The notes under the pieces: model-generated
Told to the model about the DNA's origin: nothing
Database searches by the model: none
Seen by the model: only the letters and a program-made list of their open reading frames with translations
In this document: positions 11,940-24,126 of the stretch, piece by piece
Numbering within the stretch: the first letter of the stretch is position 1
Layout of the letters: each line of letters begins with the position of its first letter
From: Humulus lupulus
Lineage: Eukaryota > Streptophyta > Magnoliopsida > Rosales > Cannabaceae
Length of the DNA: 64,000 bases
Reading direction: 5' to 3'
Assembly: GCF_963169125.1 (NCBI RefSeq)
Contig: NC_084795.1
Location: forward strand, 259,217,042 to 259,281,041
Position numbers and translations under genes: made by a program

Positions 11940-13425
11940 TGTGATAACTCTTGAATAAAGAGTTATTCCACGTGCTTTTGAACCTATAATTGTGGAAAAA
12001 TCATGGGTGATGTTAGTTTATTTTTAGTTTTGGTAGCTAACTTTTTTGTTTTTATGATCTTAGTTAAGTTTAGATATTTTTGTAGTTTTTAATAGCTAAT
12101 GGGTTGAGGAAAATAGTTTCATGGGCTAGCATGTGAAACTATCTAAGTTGAATTTTGATGGCTGAATTAGCAGGTTGGTGTCCCTTCTCTTCAATCCTGC
12201 AATAGGCAGCTACCCTATAGCAGCAAAGCGGATTTTACTGAAGCATTTTGATGAGGAAGTTTTTGGACACCTAGGCGTACTTGGAAAGTCAATGGGTGAA
12301 CTGGAATAGTGGCTGAGGTGGCATGTACAAAAAGTATGAGTCAAAAATTAGAAGTAAATGTCAAAGGAAGAAGAGGAGACCCACGTATATACCAAAAGGA
12401 GGGGCAATATTGTACATACATGGCCAAATTAGGAAACCTAGATGTACTTAGGGAAGGGGCCAGCCACATATTGGGAGAACTCTACCATTTTTGGAAAAGA
12501 AACAGCAAGAAAGAAAGGAGGAGAAACTAGAAGTCAGCCAAGAAAGGAGGAGGATGAAAGAAAGAAGCTCAAGCATCATTTGGATTTATTCTTTCTCCTA
12601 TTTCTAAGCTTCATTTTATATTTTCTAAGTTGATTTCTGATCTGAATATTTATGGGTTGTATTGAATGTGGATTAATGTTCTTTAACTCAGCCATGAACT
12701 AATTTTTGTGTGGCTTGAATTATTGATGAACCATATGTTATAGGGTAGTAAATTCTTGGGCCTTATTTTAGTGAAATCTCTCTTATTCATTCAAGTGTGC
12801 TTATGGTTAATTTCTTGTTGTTGTTTGGCCAGCAATGGCAAGATTACTTAATTATGTTTAATGCTGGAAAGGTTAAATATAATGGAGAGAACTTGGATGA
12901 CACAAGTCATAATCTAGGTTAGGTTATGTTAGTAAGTAACATAGGGATGTGTTATTTGCCTTGTGTAACTTTTGAGAATTGAATATTGAATTTGCATTCT
13001 TAAATCTGATTTGGCATAGGAATATGTTTAATTAGGTAAAAGAATTAATATCATAAAATTTGGGAAAGTTTTATAAATTTTTATTGCATTATTGTTAACT
13101 TGAGAGTTTTGCTAAAATATTGTTGCCGCAATCTGTTCAGAATAACTAACATAGGGGGAATAAGTAATTCAAGTCCATTTTACAATCCACATATTTTTTT
13201 TCAAATTTCTTTGTTTAGTTCAGTTTTAATTTAAGTATTTCCACCTCTTCAATATTTCGTTTAGTTTATAAACAACTCATTTGATTGTTAATACTTTTAA
13301 GTTGTTTAGTAATTATTTTGTCTATTTTTTTATTTTGCAATCCTTGTGGAGACGATCTACTTTTCACTGTATTACCTGTGTGATTACGTGCACTTGCGTA
13401 TTTAAATCAATTAAAATTTATCACA
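11940..13425 (+). mobile_element. 3' LTR of Athila-like element
   Basis: Starts TGTGATAA (11940) right after a G-rich polypurine tract and ends TTATCACA (13425), so the ends form an 8-bp inverted repeat. Near the 3' end it has the segment CAATCCTTGTGGAGACGATC and GTGCACTTGCG, known from LTR ends of Athila-type elements. No primer-binding site follows, so it is the 3' copy. The 5' copy is not in the window; ACAGT (13426-13430) would be the target duplication. A short ORF at 12309-12530 inside it is not considered real. Confidence 0.7.
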
Positions 13426-14544
13426 ACAGTTTTACAACTTGATGATGTGTATTATTATAAGTGGCTAAATCACTCACAAAGTTTTTTCATAAGAATATGA
13501 GTGAGTACTCTTATTACCAATTAATTTTAAGATAATATATTTCATAATTCTTATCATCAAACTAATACTTACAAGATCATATATCATTTCATCAAATCCT
13601 TTGTTATAATTATTATTGTTAGAAAATTAGGAATGTGATTTTATGTTTCGATATATTTGTAATTGTTTCAATGTGCTTCTTTCTTTTCTTTGTATTTTAT
13701 GATGTCTTTGATTTCTTAGATGTATAGATGTTTTATTCACATATATGTTGATCATATTATATTGTTATGTATTATATATGATGCGGAATGATAAAATTGT
13801 AATTATACAGTTATAATAAGTCATCTCAAGATTTGTATATATGTAGGAATAGTTAACGAAAGTAATTCTGCACTGTGTGTTTCTGGTAGGTTTCTAGATT
13901 TTTTATTTATTGATTTACAATAGGATGGATAAATGCAAAGTAATTTTATATGATAGTAAACCATATTGAGCCTTGTATTCTCGTAAGTAGGTACATTTGC
14001 ATGACGACGTTCTTATTATACGGTCATTCCTAGAGTTTTGATAGCCTAAGGGAAAAACTTGTAGAGTTTCATGGAAACTCTTTTTTTTTTTTTTTTTGTG
14101 GAGTTTTGATTTGGCTATGATAAAAGTTCATTTCTATTTCGGCAACAAAAATGGAATGGCTAAACTCTGATAAAGCTGAGTCTAATTTAGAGGTAAATAA
14201 TTAGTTTTTCTCAAATACTAAATCTTCATCAAGGGCTTAACATGGTTGTTTCATACAGTTGTCAAATTTTTTTAATTTTCTTTTCTATAGTGCTTGTATT
14301 GCTATATTGATGTTAACCTCCTTTACTTGCAGATTTTATTTACCAAGCATGTAAGTATATGTATTTGTTTCAGTTATTCAATCAAGGAATAGATGTGAAC
14401 TGAAAATGAGTGTATCAAATTTTATACATAATCAATTATAATTTTTTGTAAGGTGATGAATTCTTATCCTTCTTGTATAGGCTTTACTAGTACCAGAAAG
14501 ACAGAAGTCTAAGGAGGCCATTCAGGATTACGTTGTTGAGCAAA
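13426..14544 (+). other. Unassigned AT-rich stretch with exon-like pieces
   Basis: No transposon signature. Two segments look like exons: 14335-14352 between TTACTTGCAG and GTAAGTAT, and about 14481-14548 after TTCTTGTATAG. Joined, these two pieces would read openly, and the second contains VPERQKSKEAIQDY. The protein was not recognised. The second piece runs directly into the CACTA subterminal repeats, as if a host gene had been broken by the transposon. A T17 run lies at 14081-14097. Confidence 0.3.
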
Positions 14545-14720
14545 CCAGAAGTCGTCGTCGTAGTTGTACAACGATGACTTGTCATCGCAAAAACGGCGTC
14601 GATGTAGGTCTGTATGTGTAGCAACCTACACAGATGAGAAAACGCTGTCATCGCAGTAGGGAATCATTTTTTTCGGTTGGACTGGGATATTGCGACGACA
14701 TGTTGTCGCTGTTGGTGGTT
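14545..14720. repeat. Left subterminal repeats of CACTA #2
   Basis: Degenerate copies of GCGACGACATGTTGTCGC (for example at 14692-14709) in both orientations, matching the repeats at the right end of the element. Confidence 0.6.
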
Positions 14721-14798
14721 GCAAAATTCCTTAAAAAAATGGTGAGATTTTTTAAGTTATAAAAAAAACATTACATGTGAATATGTAGATAAATTTAC

Positions 14799-15229
14799 CT
14801 TATGTTTTTGCATCAACCCTATCTTGTCCTCATCTGGAACACTCTGCCACGAATCATAATATAACAGGACATGGTGACCAATAAGGTTTTCAATAAGTCT
14901 CGTGAAAAATGTTCCAAAATCACCAACTGCTTTGTAGGTTCCCTCCTTCAGATCAAATTGTGGAGCCAACATACCTTTATTGTTGTTGACGAGCTGCTGC
15001 AAATTTTCGGATTGAGACCAACCTCTTCTTTTTGTGGCAGCCGCTGCATATGTTAATTAAAAAAATAGAATTAAATTGAATAAAATAATAACAATTTGTC
15101 ATTTATTGATAAAAGATTGACTAATTATAGTATATTACCTATCTCACAGGAAGTAGGAACTCGCGTGGGATCTGGAGGAGGAGGATCCGCTCCATCACCG
15201 CCATGAGAACGAGCAACATTAGCAGACAT
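14799..15229 (-). pseudogene. Second CACTA gene (TNPA / Transposase_24-like), 5' exons only
   Basis: Exon 1 (15229-15139) starts MSANVARSHGGDG and has a Pro-rich end; its donor is GTAATA. Exon 2 (15043-14799) follows a TATGCAG acceptor and encodes RRGWSQSENLQQL, FDLKEGTYKAVGDFGTFF and a segment with YDSWQSVPDEDK. The W..VP..DK pattern is typical of the second protein of plant CACTA elements, which binds the subterminal repeats and assists TNP2. Exon 2 ends with a plausible donor (GTAAAT), but the next exons are missing: subterminal repeats follow about 70 bp further on. The gene is therefore 3'-deleted. It lies downstream of TNP2 on the same strand, as usual in this superfamily. Confidence 0.6.
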
Positions 15230-17074
15230 ATCTTTACAGTTTAAATAATTATTAACTTAAAATCAGTTATAGTTGGAGATTAATTACATAACTTAAATAA
15301 TTTCAGTAATGTATTTGAAACTATTGAAAAACATACATTGTTGAGAAAAGTCATATATTGAATGAAAAGTCTTGAAATTAAAACATACAAATATGAATAT
15401 GCATAAGAAAATATTATTCCTCATCAATGTCAATTCCTACATCATCATCTGAACTTTCTAAATCATCTTCACTAATTTTGTCATCATCGTCATCATTGAT
15501 GAAATCATCAACCACATCCGGAACAAATCGAGACGTTTTCCCAATTATGCTGGTGTGACCAGGTCGATCCAAATGCATAATCTCCAACTCTCGTAATTCC
15601 ACAGAGAGTACAAAATTTAATGAAGTGCTATCATGCACGACATCAACCTCATTATCATCATTAATACTTGGATGATCCCAGATCTTTCGATGATTGACTT
15701 CTTCTACTAACTTCCAATTTTCGTTTCTTGAAGGATCTTCCAAGTAGAAACTTGTTATTCTCAGTCACATTTCGACCCTTGCTTGCATCAGTGTTGATCC
15801 ATTTACATCGAAACAATACTATCGAGTAACCATGGGAATAGCATAACTCTACAATCTCCTCAAGTTGGCCATAGAGAGTGAAACCATCAGTTCCTGCCAC
15901 CGAAACTCCACTATTTCGAGTGGTACGTCTTTCGTCATGACTATGGACCAAAAGCTTCACACGGTTAACAATGCAAGATGTGTAGGAGTATGCAGTCTGA
16001 TTAGACCCGTTTGCTAAAGAAAATAATTCATCAGTACACTCAGTAGACTGTACTTGTTGCAAATGACCTATCTATAGAGTATGACACAAAAAAATAAAAC
16101 ACAATGAGATGAGTATTAATCATATCGTAAGAATTCTACAGTTTTGGTAATTTACCTTCAATTTAACCCACCTAGGGAAATCTTTTTGAAGATTTATGTT
16201 TGAATTTTCTCGAAGGCGTTCACTATATAGCACAAGGATTAAGGTAACATAACAGTTTCCTTGAATTAAATTTAATGAATTTATATATGTGTTAAGCCAC
16301 TTACTCCATATATGATTGGATTTTAGAGCAATTGTTGAGTACAAACCACTCTGCTTCTTTTCGATGAAGATAGTCAAGGGATATGATTTTCTTTTCGCTA
16401 CTTGGACGACATTGTGATTCAAAAACTGACAACTACCTTTTAGGAATGACAATATCTGCATTTTTTTCGGGACGATTAAATTTAGTCTGTACGCCCTGAA
16501 GATATTGCGAACAAAAAGTCAAATCTTCATCAGCAACATAACCCTCTGCTATAGAACCTTCAGGGCGCGCCTTAGTCCTGACATAATTTTTTAACTTCTT
16601 CATATATCGCTCATACGGATACATCCACCTCATGTAAACTGGTCCTCCAAGGATAGCTTCTTGCGGTAAATGAATAATTAAATAAATAATTATGTCAAAA
16701 AAAGTTGGAGGAAAAATTAACTCCAACTTGTACAAAATTTGTATCACTTGATCTTCTTCATTCTCCATGTCCTTAACAACCAATGTACGAGCACAAATTT
16801 TCTTAAAGAAATTGCAAAGGTCAATGATTGTCTTCGAAATAGATTTATCCAAGAATGTGACAATCATGGGATTTCAACCCAACAATGTTACCATCATTCT
16901 CAGTTACTTTCTTAGAGAATTTGAACCGAAGCAATCAGGAAGTCTAACTACTTTTACGAACTGACAAAAAACCGTCTATCATCCGGTGTGAAAGAGTACA
17001 TAGGATGTGGTTTGATCAAATTTGTACCGTCTTCCTTGAGGTGCCTCAGTTCTTCAAGTCTACTCGTGCGTTGG

Positions 17075-18367
17075 AGCCCCAGTTCCCCGGCAACGGCGGC
17101 AAAAACTTGTTGCGATATTTTTGCTATGCAAGTGCACACAGTCGCAATTCGTAATAAAATGGTAAAAACCAAGTATCGTCCTCAAGGACTGATTTATCAA
17201 TTACCAATCAATCAATCTTTTTAATTCTATTTGATTAAACAATTTCAAAGATTTCAAACAAAGAAGAATACTAACGAAGCACAATGAAAATTTAAATAAC
17301 ATAACAGAGAAAATGAAATTAGGACAATTATGATCCTCTAATTTCCACCCTTTTATTTCCTAATGCAAGAATTATGTCCCCTTCTCTCTATTCAAGAATA
17401 AGTTGCAAAAACAATTCATAATCTGGTTAAGATTTACAAAATTCAATCTAAATGACAACTTCCTATATTTCTATGGTAAGTTGAATCATGAAGAAGGCTT
17501 TAAACACGCAACTCAGTAAAATAGGCAAACAATTTAGATACTTTCGTTCTAAATTGAATTTGCATCCAAACAATCAAAGCATATCAAATTTCACTTTTTA
17601 GATTTCAATTTGATTCATGAAATAACAATTAGAGGTGATCAATCAATAATTGCACAAGTAACACAGATTGTAAGGAATTGAAAGAGATGAAGAAGAACAT
17701 CAATTTTGCCTTAAACCATAAAAAGGGTTTCCAAAAGATTCACATAATAGCCCTAAAGAAGAAATTAGCCCATAATATTCATTCTAGCAATAAGATAATT
17801 CAATTACAAACATAAAAATTGAAGAAAAAGATGAAAAACACAGGAATGAATCCTCCAAAAATGGTGTTCTCACTCTCAGCCGTCGTACCCTCTGTTCTGA
17901 ATTTTTCCAAAGTCGAATTTATCCCCTCCAACCTAGCTCATCACGATTTTAGGTCGAAATAGGAAATTTCCTATTTTAGTCAAGCGCCGCGACTCTCTAG
18001 AGAAGGTCGTGGCTCTTGACTAATTTCTAGAACGCTGCTTCTGTATCTTTTGCAGAGCCGCAACCTTCTTGGGAAGATCGCGACCTTTGACTCCGAAACT
18101 TCAAAAGCTAAATTATTTTGAAACTTCCGACTTGCACCGAGCCAAGAGATTTGATCCCACGGTTCCTTTCCGCCAAATTGGATAATTCCAGCACCAAGAA
18201 ACCCGCAAAACACCAAGTTTACTCCAAAAAGCGAAAGTGTCTTCATTTAAAACCTGAAACTAACAAAGAAACAAAAACAAGCGTAAAACCGAACAACAAA
18301 ACATAAAAAAACAATAAAAATAAAACCTAAACTAGACTCAAAAACAACCTAGAAATAAACCTAACAT
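17075..18367 (-). mobile_element. Athila-type LTR plus primer-binding site inside TNP2
   Basis: It splits the TNP2 coding region between K-D-A-M (18367) and the segment resuming at 17074. On the minus strand the LTR ends ...GTGCACTTGCATAGC and ATCGCAACA. TTTTTGCCGCCGTTGCCGGGGA follows in part (about 17080-17103), the Athila primer-binding region. The LTR is therefore a 5' LTR fragment with its PBS, while the rest of the element is missing: not a classic solo LTR but a truncated insertion. It carries paired dyads at 17981-18089. The exact ends are uncertain by about 20 bp. Confidence 0.65.
17981..18089. repeat. Paired dyad modules in Athila LTR
   Basis: Modules 17981-18018 (AAGCGCCGCGACT...GGTCGTGGCTCTTG) and 18052-18089 (CAGAGCCGCAACC...GATCGCGACCTTTG), starts 71 bp apart. 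Confidence 0.6.
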
Positions 18368-20059
18368 GGCGTCTTTAGATTTCTCATTCATAAGAAAATT
18401 ACTGAGTAAATTGTCCAAACATTTTTCTTTACATGCATCACATCTAAATTGTGCTTCAGTTCAAGTTTGGACCAGTAATCAAGTTCAAATAAAATACTCT
18501 TTTTACTCTAATTAAGCTATTTTGGATCTCGCTTTCTTTTCACACCCCCGAAACTAACATGTTTACCTGGCAAACGATTTGGAACATGCGCTAATTGTTC
18601 GAGTATGTATTGACTACTGAATTTTCTTGGAGGATGTCCTTTTTCATAATTCCCATCAAACAAGAGACTCTTCCTCCACTTACGTAGAAGATAAGAATCT
18701 TTTATCACCAACATAAGTCGTCTTCCCAATTACCCGACATGAAGGAGTATCTTCGTTGCATGAAGGACATGCCATGTATCCTTGGCCACTCCAACCAGAC
18801 AAACTACGACGGGCCAGAAAATCATTGATAGCCCATAATAGCATTGCACGCATTCTGAATACACTATTCATTGCAGCGTCTTTGGTTTGAACTCCTTCAT
18901 CCCACAACTCTTTCAATTTGTCTACCACAGACCTCAAAAAGACATCCATGTCCTTCGCAGGTGATTTCGGACTAGGAATCAACAAGGTCAACATGAATGA
19001 TGATGCTTTCATGCACAACCAAGGAGGCATATTGTACGTGCAGAATATTACTGACCACATGTTGTAAGATAGACTCATGTTACCAAATGGATTAAAACCA
19101 TCAGCAGCGAAACCCAATCGAATGTTTCTGGGTTCTTTGGAAAAATCAGGATATCTGGACTCAAATTGTTTCTAAGCACCCCCATCAACAAGATGGTGCA
19201 TCACACCATCTTCTTTCGATTGTCCCACACTATGCCAAGTCATGTCATTTGATGTATGCCTTGAACCATAAAGACGCTTCAGCCTAGGAGTCAAAGGGAA
19301 GTACCGCAACACTTTGTGGACGACTTTTTCCCCTTTGTGTCTTTGTCAACCCATCGACTTTCACCACATACAGGACACCTCTATTTTTGGGAATTCTCCT
19401 TTCAGAACAAACAACAGTCGTACTTTCAATAATGAATTGATTAATAACCTAACCCTAACTTCCTCATTTTTTTTCTTAGACTTGTAGAATGAAGTCGGAA
19501 TCTTATTCTCCTTCGGGAATGCAAATTTCATAAACTTCAAAAGTTCATCAAATGAACTTTTTGTCCATTTATTCATACTCTTCATGTACATCATCTTCGC
19601 CAAGATGTTCACGGAAGACAACCAAGTACAACCAGGGCATAAGTCAGCTTCGACCTCTTGAAATAGGTCATCAAATTGATTCTCTCCACTATTGCCACCA
19701 CCATTTGAAATTCCTACATTTACGCCTTCTTCATTATTGTCTTGTTCATCAATAACATCATTGATGATGTCAATCATCTCATCAGTCACTGGAGCCCCAT
19801 CGTCCACTACTGGAGGCATATCAACTTCACCGTGGTAGGTCCACTTCATGTATCGCTACAAAAACCCATATCTGTGTATGTGAGCCTCCACCACATCCAG
19901 TTTCTGATTCAACATATTAAAACACTGAACGCATGGGCATCTGACTTCTCCCGAAGCATTCACATGATCCTTGGCCATTTGTATAAATGCTTGAAGACTA
20001 TTCCAAAACTCATCAGAGTTACGTCGTCTATTAGTTATTCAACTCTTGTTAATCGTCAT

Positions 20060-21395
20060 AACTGATTCAAGTGGAAAATAAATTATCACAATGTGATAAT
20101 CATAAAAAGCTACATTTATTTGGTAATAATTCTTTTATCACCAAAACACTAATTTTTTCAAGTAAATTGTGAAATCTTATTGAATCTTATGAATATATAT
20201 TATCAAATTTTATGAATATATTATCAAATTCATTAAATAAACTAATATTTAATTATAATCTTATTAATTTACCATTAAAGATCATTATTTGAATTTATTT
20301 AATAATCATCAAATTATTAATTTATTTTCTACTTTTTATTTTAATAAATTTTCAAGAGTAATGTTGACTCTATTAATTACTTTATTATAAAATTGTATTC
20401 TACTTTTTATTACTTTATAAATTTTTTATTAAAAACATTAAAATCTACTAAAATTTTGGCAGCATAACGACTATAATCTAACATATCCCAAAAATTAAAA
20501 TCTGCATAAAATATACAAAACCAGTCACAGAACATACATATAATTGAATATAAAGATTTAAATCTCATATCAACAACATAAATCATGTTATAAACATTTA
20601 ATTAAATTTATCTAACCTAATAAACTATTTTTTATTAAATTCTAATATTCATATCCACATTAAATCATATAAACATATTCATATTTATATACATATACAT
20701 ACGTATTCATATTTATATACATATACATTCATATACTCATAAAAAATAAACATACATATATTAATAAAAAAAAGTATACCATCTAATATCTAAACCTATC
20801 ATATGCATTTTTTATAACATATTATTTAATTAAATAAAAAAATAAATATATTTACAATTTATCCCTAAAAAATACAAATTTAATTAAATTAACAAATATA
20901 CAAATCTAACCTAAAAAAAATTCAACACAATGTAAAATAACCAATTACACAATTGAAAACTTAATTTAACACATAATCAATAATAAAAAAAACTTTAAAA
21001 CAATACTCAAAATTCAGGCTATAGCGTTATCTTCCATCAATAATCTAATCCCAAGGCCCAGGCTAGGCACAAGTAATCTACAAAAAATAAAAAATAAAAA
21101 ATAACCCAAAAAATTTCAAAATCTCATTTATACCAAACACAAAATACACACATATACTAACAAAAAATACATTTTAAACCATAAAATACAATGAAAATGG
21201 GATTTGATTACCTAACCAAGGAAAAAAAAAAGGCAGCAAATAGGCTCGGATCATCAGTGGGGTTCGGATGGCTCTGGTTTTTCAAAAAAAAAATTGCAAA
21301 AATGAAGAAGGCTCGGGCTGGGGAGTTATATCGACTGACTAGTACGAGAATGTTGTCACAGATATCAAACGCATCGTTTCACCAAAATGGTGAGA
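20060..21395 (-). other. 5' non-coding part of CACTA #2
   Basis: AT-rich DNA between the TNP2 start and the right subterminal repeats. It contains a double dyad at 20082-20145 just upstream of the TNP2 ATG, and otherwise poly-A/T-rich sequence. The small plus-strand ORF near 21191 is not supported. Confidence 0.5.
20082..20145. promoter_or_regulatory. Double dyad just upstream of TNP2
   Basis: Two inverted repeats lie 23-86 bp upstream of the ATG: ATTATCAC-AAT-GTGATAAT (20082-20100) and the pair at 20119-20145, TTTGGTAATAA...TTATCACCAAA. A near-identical pair occurs twice in CACTA #1 (29496-29561 and 30444-30509). The role is unknown. Confidence 0.55.
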
Positions 21396-21483
21396 CCCTA
21401 TAGTGACGACATGCTGTAGGATAGTGAATAGTACACAAATCCTGCCACACGCTACGTGTCTACCATACAGCGATGACATGCCG
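21396..21483. repeat. Subterminal repeats of CACTA #2, inner part
   Basis: Contains copies such as AGTGACGACATGCTGTAGG and AGCGATGACATGCCG. They continue at 23444 beyond the inserted LTR. Confidence 0.65.
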
Positions 21484-21973
21484 TGTAATGACCCAACTAT
21501 TTCTAAGACCTTGGACCATTAAAAACTACTAGACTTAGCTACTACTTTTGGAGAAAACATAAGAAATAATCATAACTTTATTAAAACTCTAAAATAATTA
21601 TTGTATCAATAATATAAAAGTATAAAATAAAATATGATAGGGTATGGGATCCCATTGTTTACAAAACATAAAAAATAACTTTTAAATTTATTGTTCAAAA
21701 CTAAATGCGGAATTACAAAAGAACATGATTCAAAAGACTAAAAAAAACGTCATCCTCGATCAATCATCCTTAACACACAAGTCAAGCTACCAAAAGTCCT
21801 TCCACCTCCATATCTATTTTCCTACATCACACTAAAATAAAGGATTGAGCCTAATGCCCAGCAAGGAAAATCATACTAACAACATACATCATAAATCAAA
21901 AGCATAAGACTATATCATAACCACATACTATAAAACATATATCACTACTCTAACCCATGATCATGGTAATCTC

Positions 21974-22120
21974 GAGGTTTGCTATATAAGCAACTATAGG
22001 CCCCAAGCAACATAAAAACACTGGGGTTTGCTAGCTAAGCAACTAAAAGCCTCAGGCGACATAAAAGCATTGAGGTTTGCTAGCTAAGCAACTATAAGCC
22101 CTAAGGACTACAAGATATAT
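21974..22120. repeat. 49-bp tandem repeat, three copies, with palindromic core
   Basis: GAGGTTTGCTATATAAGC (21974), GGGGTTTGCTAGCTAAGC (22023) and GAGGTTTGCTAGCTAAGC (22072) start 49 bp apart. The core TTGCTAGCTAAGCAA is a near-palindrome around the NheI-type GCTAGC. It lies at the position equivalent to the GCCG..CGGC repeats of the LTR at 1-2145. Confidence 0.75.
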
Positions 22121-22856
22121 TCATATATATCATAACATAACATATCATAACATAAACATACTATAATATAACATATCATAACATATAATCATATAAAATC
22201 TATCCTATTTTCCTTACCAAAAGCTAGGATATTTGGAAACAAGAACGAGATTTAGAAACTCCTATAAACCAACAGTAGAAAAGGGTGAGAATCTTTAAGA
22301 ATAAAGATGAATATGAGAACTAAACCATCAAGAAGAAACTTACCAAGAAATACCTTAAGTTTCAAGAACTTAATTACCTAATCAAGAATCAATAACAAGA
22401 GTTGGGATCTAAATAAAAGAAACCAAAGAAAACTAAAGAATTATAAAGAACTGTACTTAAGGAATAGGAATACCTTGAATGACCTTATGAGTTGGTCTAA
22501 ACCCCAATACCGAAATCACACTATTTCTCACTTCCCAAGTGTTTCTAAAAGCTTAGTATATTAAATCTTTAACCCAAAACCCAAGTGTATCTCTCTATAG
22601 TAACACTAGCACCTTGGAGGCTCCAATCAAATGCTTGAAGAATGATGAAAATGGCTGAGCACTAGGTCCTATTTATAGAGTTCAAGGAGTGAAAATATCT
22701 CCTTTAGCTTGAATAAAATAATGAATATTAAATGAAAATATTTGAATATTCGTTCAACAGGTGCTCAAAACTCGGTCCAAATCGTTCAAAGGCAAGTCAA
22801 GAGGTTAAGGAATGAATCAAGCTCGGATTCTACGAAGTTTGAAAATATGGTCCTAG

Positions 22857-22996
22857 GGTCGATATATCGCCCACCCTAGGCGATATCACCTGGCCCTATG
22901 TCCCGAGTGATCGTGGCTTTCGTTCGTGCAAAGTCAACATGTTTTCCGTATCTTCCGTAGGCGATATATCGGCCCCTATGTTGCGATATATCGGCA
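22857..22996. repeat. Paired CGATATATCG dyad modules in LTR
   Basis: Module 1 (22857-22890): GTCGATATATCGCC, spacer with CCTAGG, then GGCGATATCACC. Module 2 (22958-22996): GGCGATATATCGG, spacer, then GCGATATATCGG. The starts are about 101 bp apart. The palindromic 10-mer CGATATATCG is perfect in three of four arms. Confidence 0.7.
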
Positions 22997-23443
22997 TACG
23001 TGAATATATTAAACATGTAATTGTACTTTTTCAACATAATTTGAATTGGATAAACAGCTTTGACTGAGTCATAATACGATCCTAACAGCTTCTGGAAGGT
23101 TCTAGAGCTTCTAGATCTTTCTTTTATTAAAACTATTCATTAAAATACTTAATTTCCTTAATAATCATGATTATGACAAGTGTCATGCCCTTATTGGCTC
23201 TATCTACACCTTAGGTTATAATAAATAATATAACAAGGACCAGCAATATTAATCAAACTTTATGTTATCATTAATATTCTTAAACTATAGGTTAAACTTA
23301 TAAAATCCATAACTGTTGCTATGAGTTTCCAACTAAGTCTCGACTTGAACCAAAATCCACTGTAACTAATATACTACTAACTACTACTAGCACTACTACT
23401 ACTACTATCTAACTAGGCTAAGTAAACATTCTGGGACTCTACA

Positions 23444-24126
23444 TGTCGTCGCTATAATCAGTGAAATTTGACTTAAATTTTTTGGATGTTCACTTTCCCA
23501 TGTTTTTTTTACCATATTGCAACGACATGTCGTCATGATAGAGTACAAAATAACTAACCAATGGATTAAATTGGACTTTATAGTGACGACATGTCGTCGC
23601 TATAGGGAGTGAAAATAGGCAACCAACTCTTGGCGGGTAAGTTCCCTCCCTATCCTACAGCGACAACATGCCGTCGCTCTAGAATAACATATTTCCCTCC
23701 TTTTTTTCAATGATGACTCTACAACGACGACAAGTCATCGCTATATGGGGTGAAAATAGGCAACTAACTCTGAGTGGTTGAGTTCCCTCCCCATCCTACA
23801 GCGACGACATGTCGTCGCTATAGACAAACATGTTTCTCTCTTTTTTCGATGAAGTGTCGTCGCCATAGGGTCAGTTCCTACCTCTTGTTCCCTCCAAATT
23901 CCTGGTACCCTATAGCAACGATGTGTCATTGCTGTAGGGTTGTATGTTGACAACCCACCTAATCATGTGTTGTTGAAGACTCTACAGTGATGACATGTTG
24001 TCGTTGTAGCTTATTTTTTTAATAAATTTAGAAAAAAAGAATTTTTCGTGGATTTCGACTACATACAGTGATAACTTTGGAGTCGTCGCAATAGATGTCG
24101 TCGCTGTAGAGTCTTTTTCTTGTAGT
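23444..24126. repeat. Right subterminal repeats and 5' terminus of CACTA #2
   Basis: At least eight copies of a unit like TACAGCGACGACATGTCGTC, many followed by GCTATAG (examples near 23580, 23650, 23800, 23980 and 24085), in both orientations. The terminus TTTTTCTTGTAGT ends at 24126. Confidence 0.75.

Larger units (their letters stand above)
15414..20059 (-). pseudogene. TNP2: TNP2-type CACTA transposase, decayed and interrupted
   Basis: DDE-type transposase of a CACTA transposon. Order along the minus strand: a transposase-associated domain (20059-19860; RRRNSDEFW, then a Cys-rich GEVRCPCVQC finger); a linker with KWTYHGE and LCPGCTWLS; the Transposase_21 core (about 19400-18440) with GFAADGFNPFGNMS, LIPSPKSPAKDMDVFL, ACPSCNEDT and KHNLDVMH; an inserted LTR (18367-17075); then ELRHLKEDG, a DUF4218 domain (16867-16480; LELIFPPTFFD, PVYMRWMYPYERYMK), a DUF4216 domain (about 15980-15800; YGQLEEIVELCYSHG) and an acidic C-terminus ending at 15414. 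Defects: a stop seven codons after the ATG, one near 19860, several in 18530-18440 and 16930-16860, and frameshifts. The gene is clearly dead. Confidence 0.85.
21484..23443 (-). mobile_element. Solo gypsy-type LTR inside CACTA #2
   Basis: Bounded on the plus strand by TGTAATGACCC (21484) and GGGACTCTACA (23443), 1960 bp. Flanked by TGCCG (21479-21483) and TGTCG (23444-23448), a 5-bp target duplication with one mismatch. Removing it rejoins a CACTA subterminal repeat. It shares GGGATCCCA (21646) and the overall architecture with the LTRs at 1, 8853 and 48066, which sets its orientation as minus. There is no coding sequence. Confidence 0.85.
14545..24126 (-). mobile_element. CACTA (En/Spm) transposon #2, with nested LTRs
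   Basis: The 5' end is at the right: reading the minus strand from 24126 gives ACTACAAGAAAAAGACTC, a CACTA terminus lacking its first C. Subterminal repeats of the type GCGACGACATGTCGTCGC fill 23444-24126, 21396-21483 and, on the left, about 14545-14720. Inside are a TNP2-type transposase gene (20059-15414) and the start of a second gene (15229-14799). The left terminal repeat is missing or degraded, so the left limit is approximate. Nested insertions are an Athila LTR (17075-18367) and a solo LTR (21484-23443). The element is defective. Confidence 0.8.

Noticed and set aside
12309..12633. Lys/Glu-rich ORFs within the Athila LTR
   Set aside because: They lie wholly inside an LTR, overlap in two frames and match no domain.
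21191..21403. Short plus-strand ORF in the 5' region of CACTA #2
   Set aside because: Opposite to the transposon genes, overlapping its subterminal repeats; no domain.
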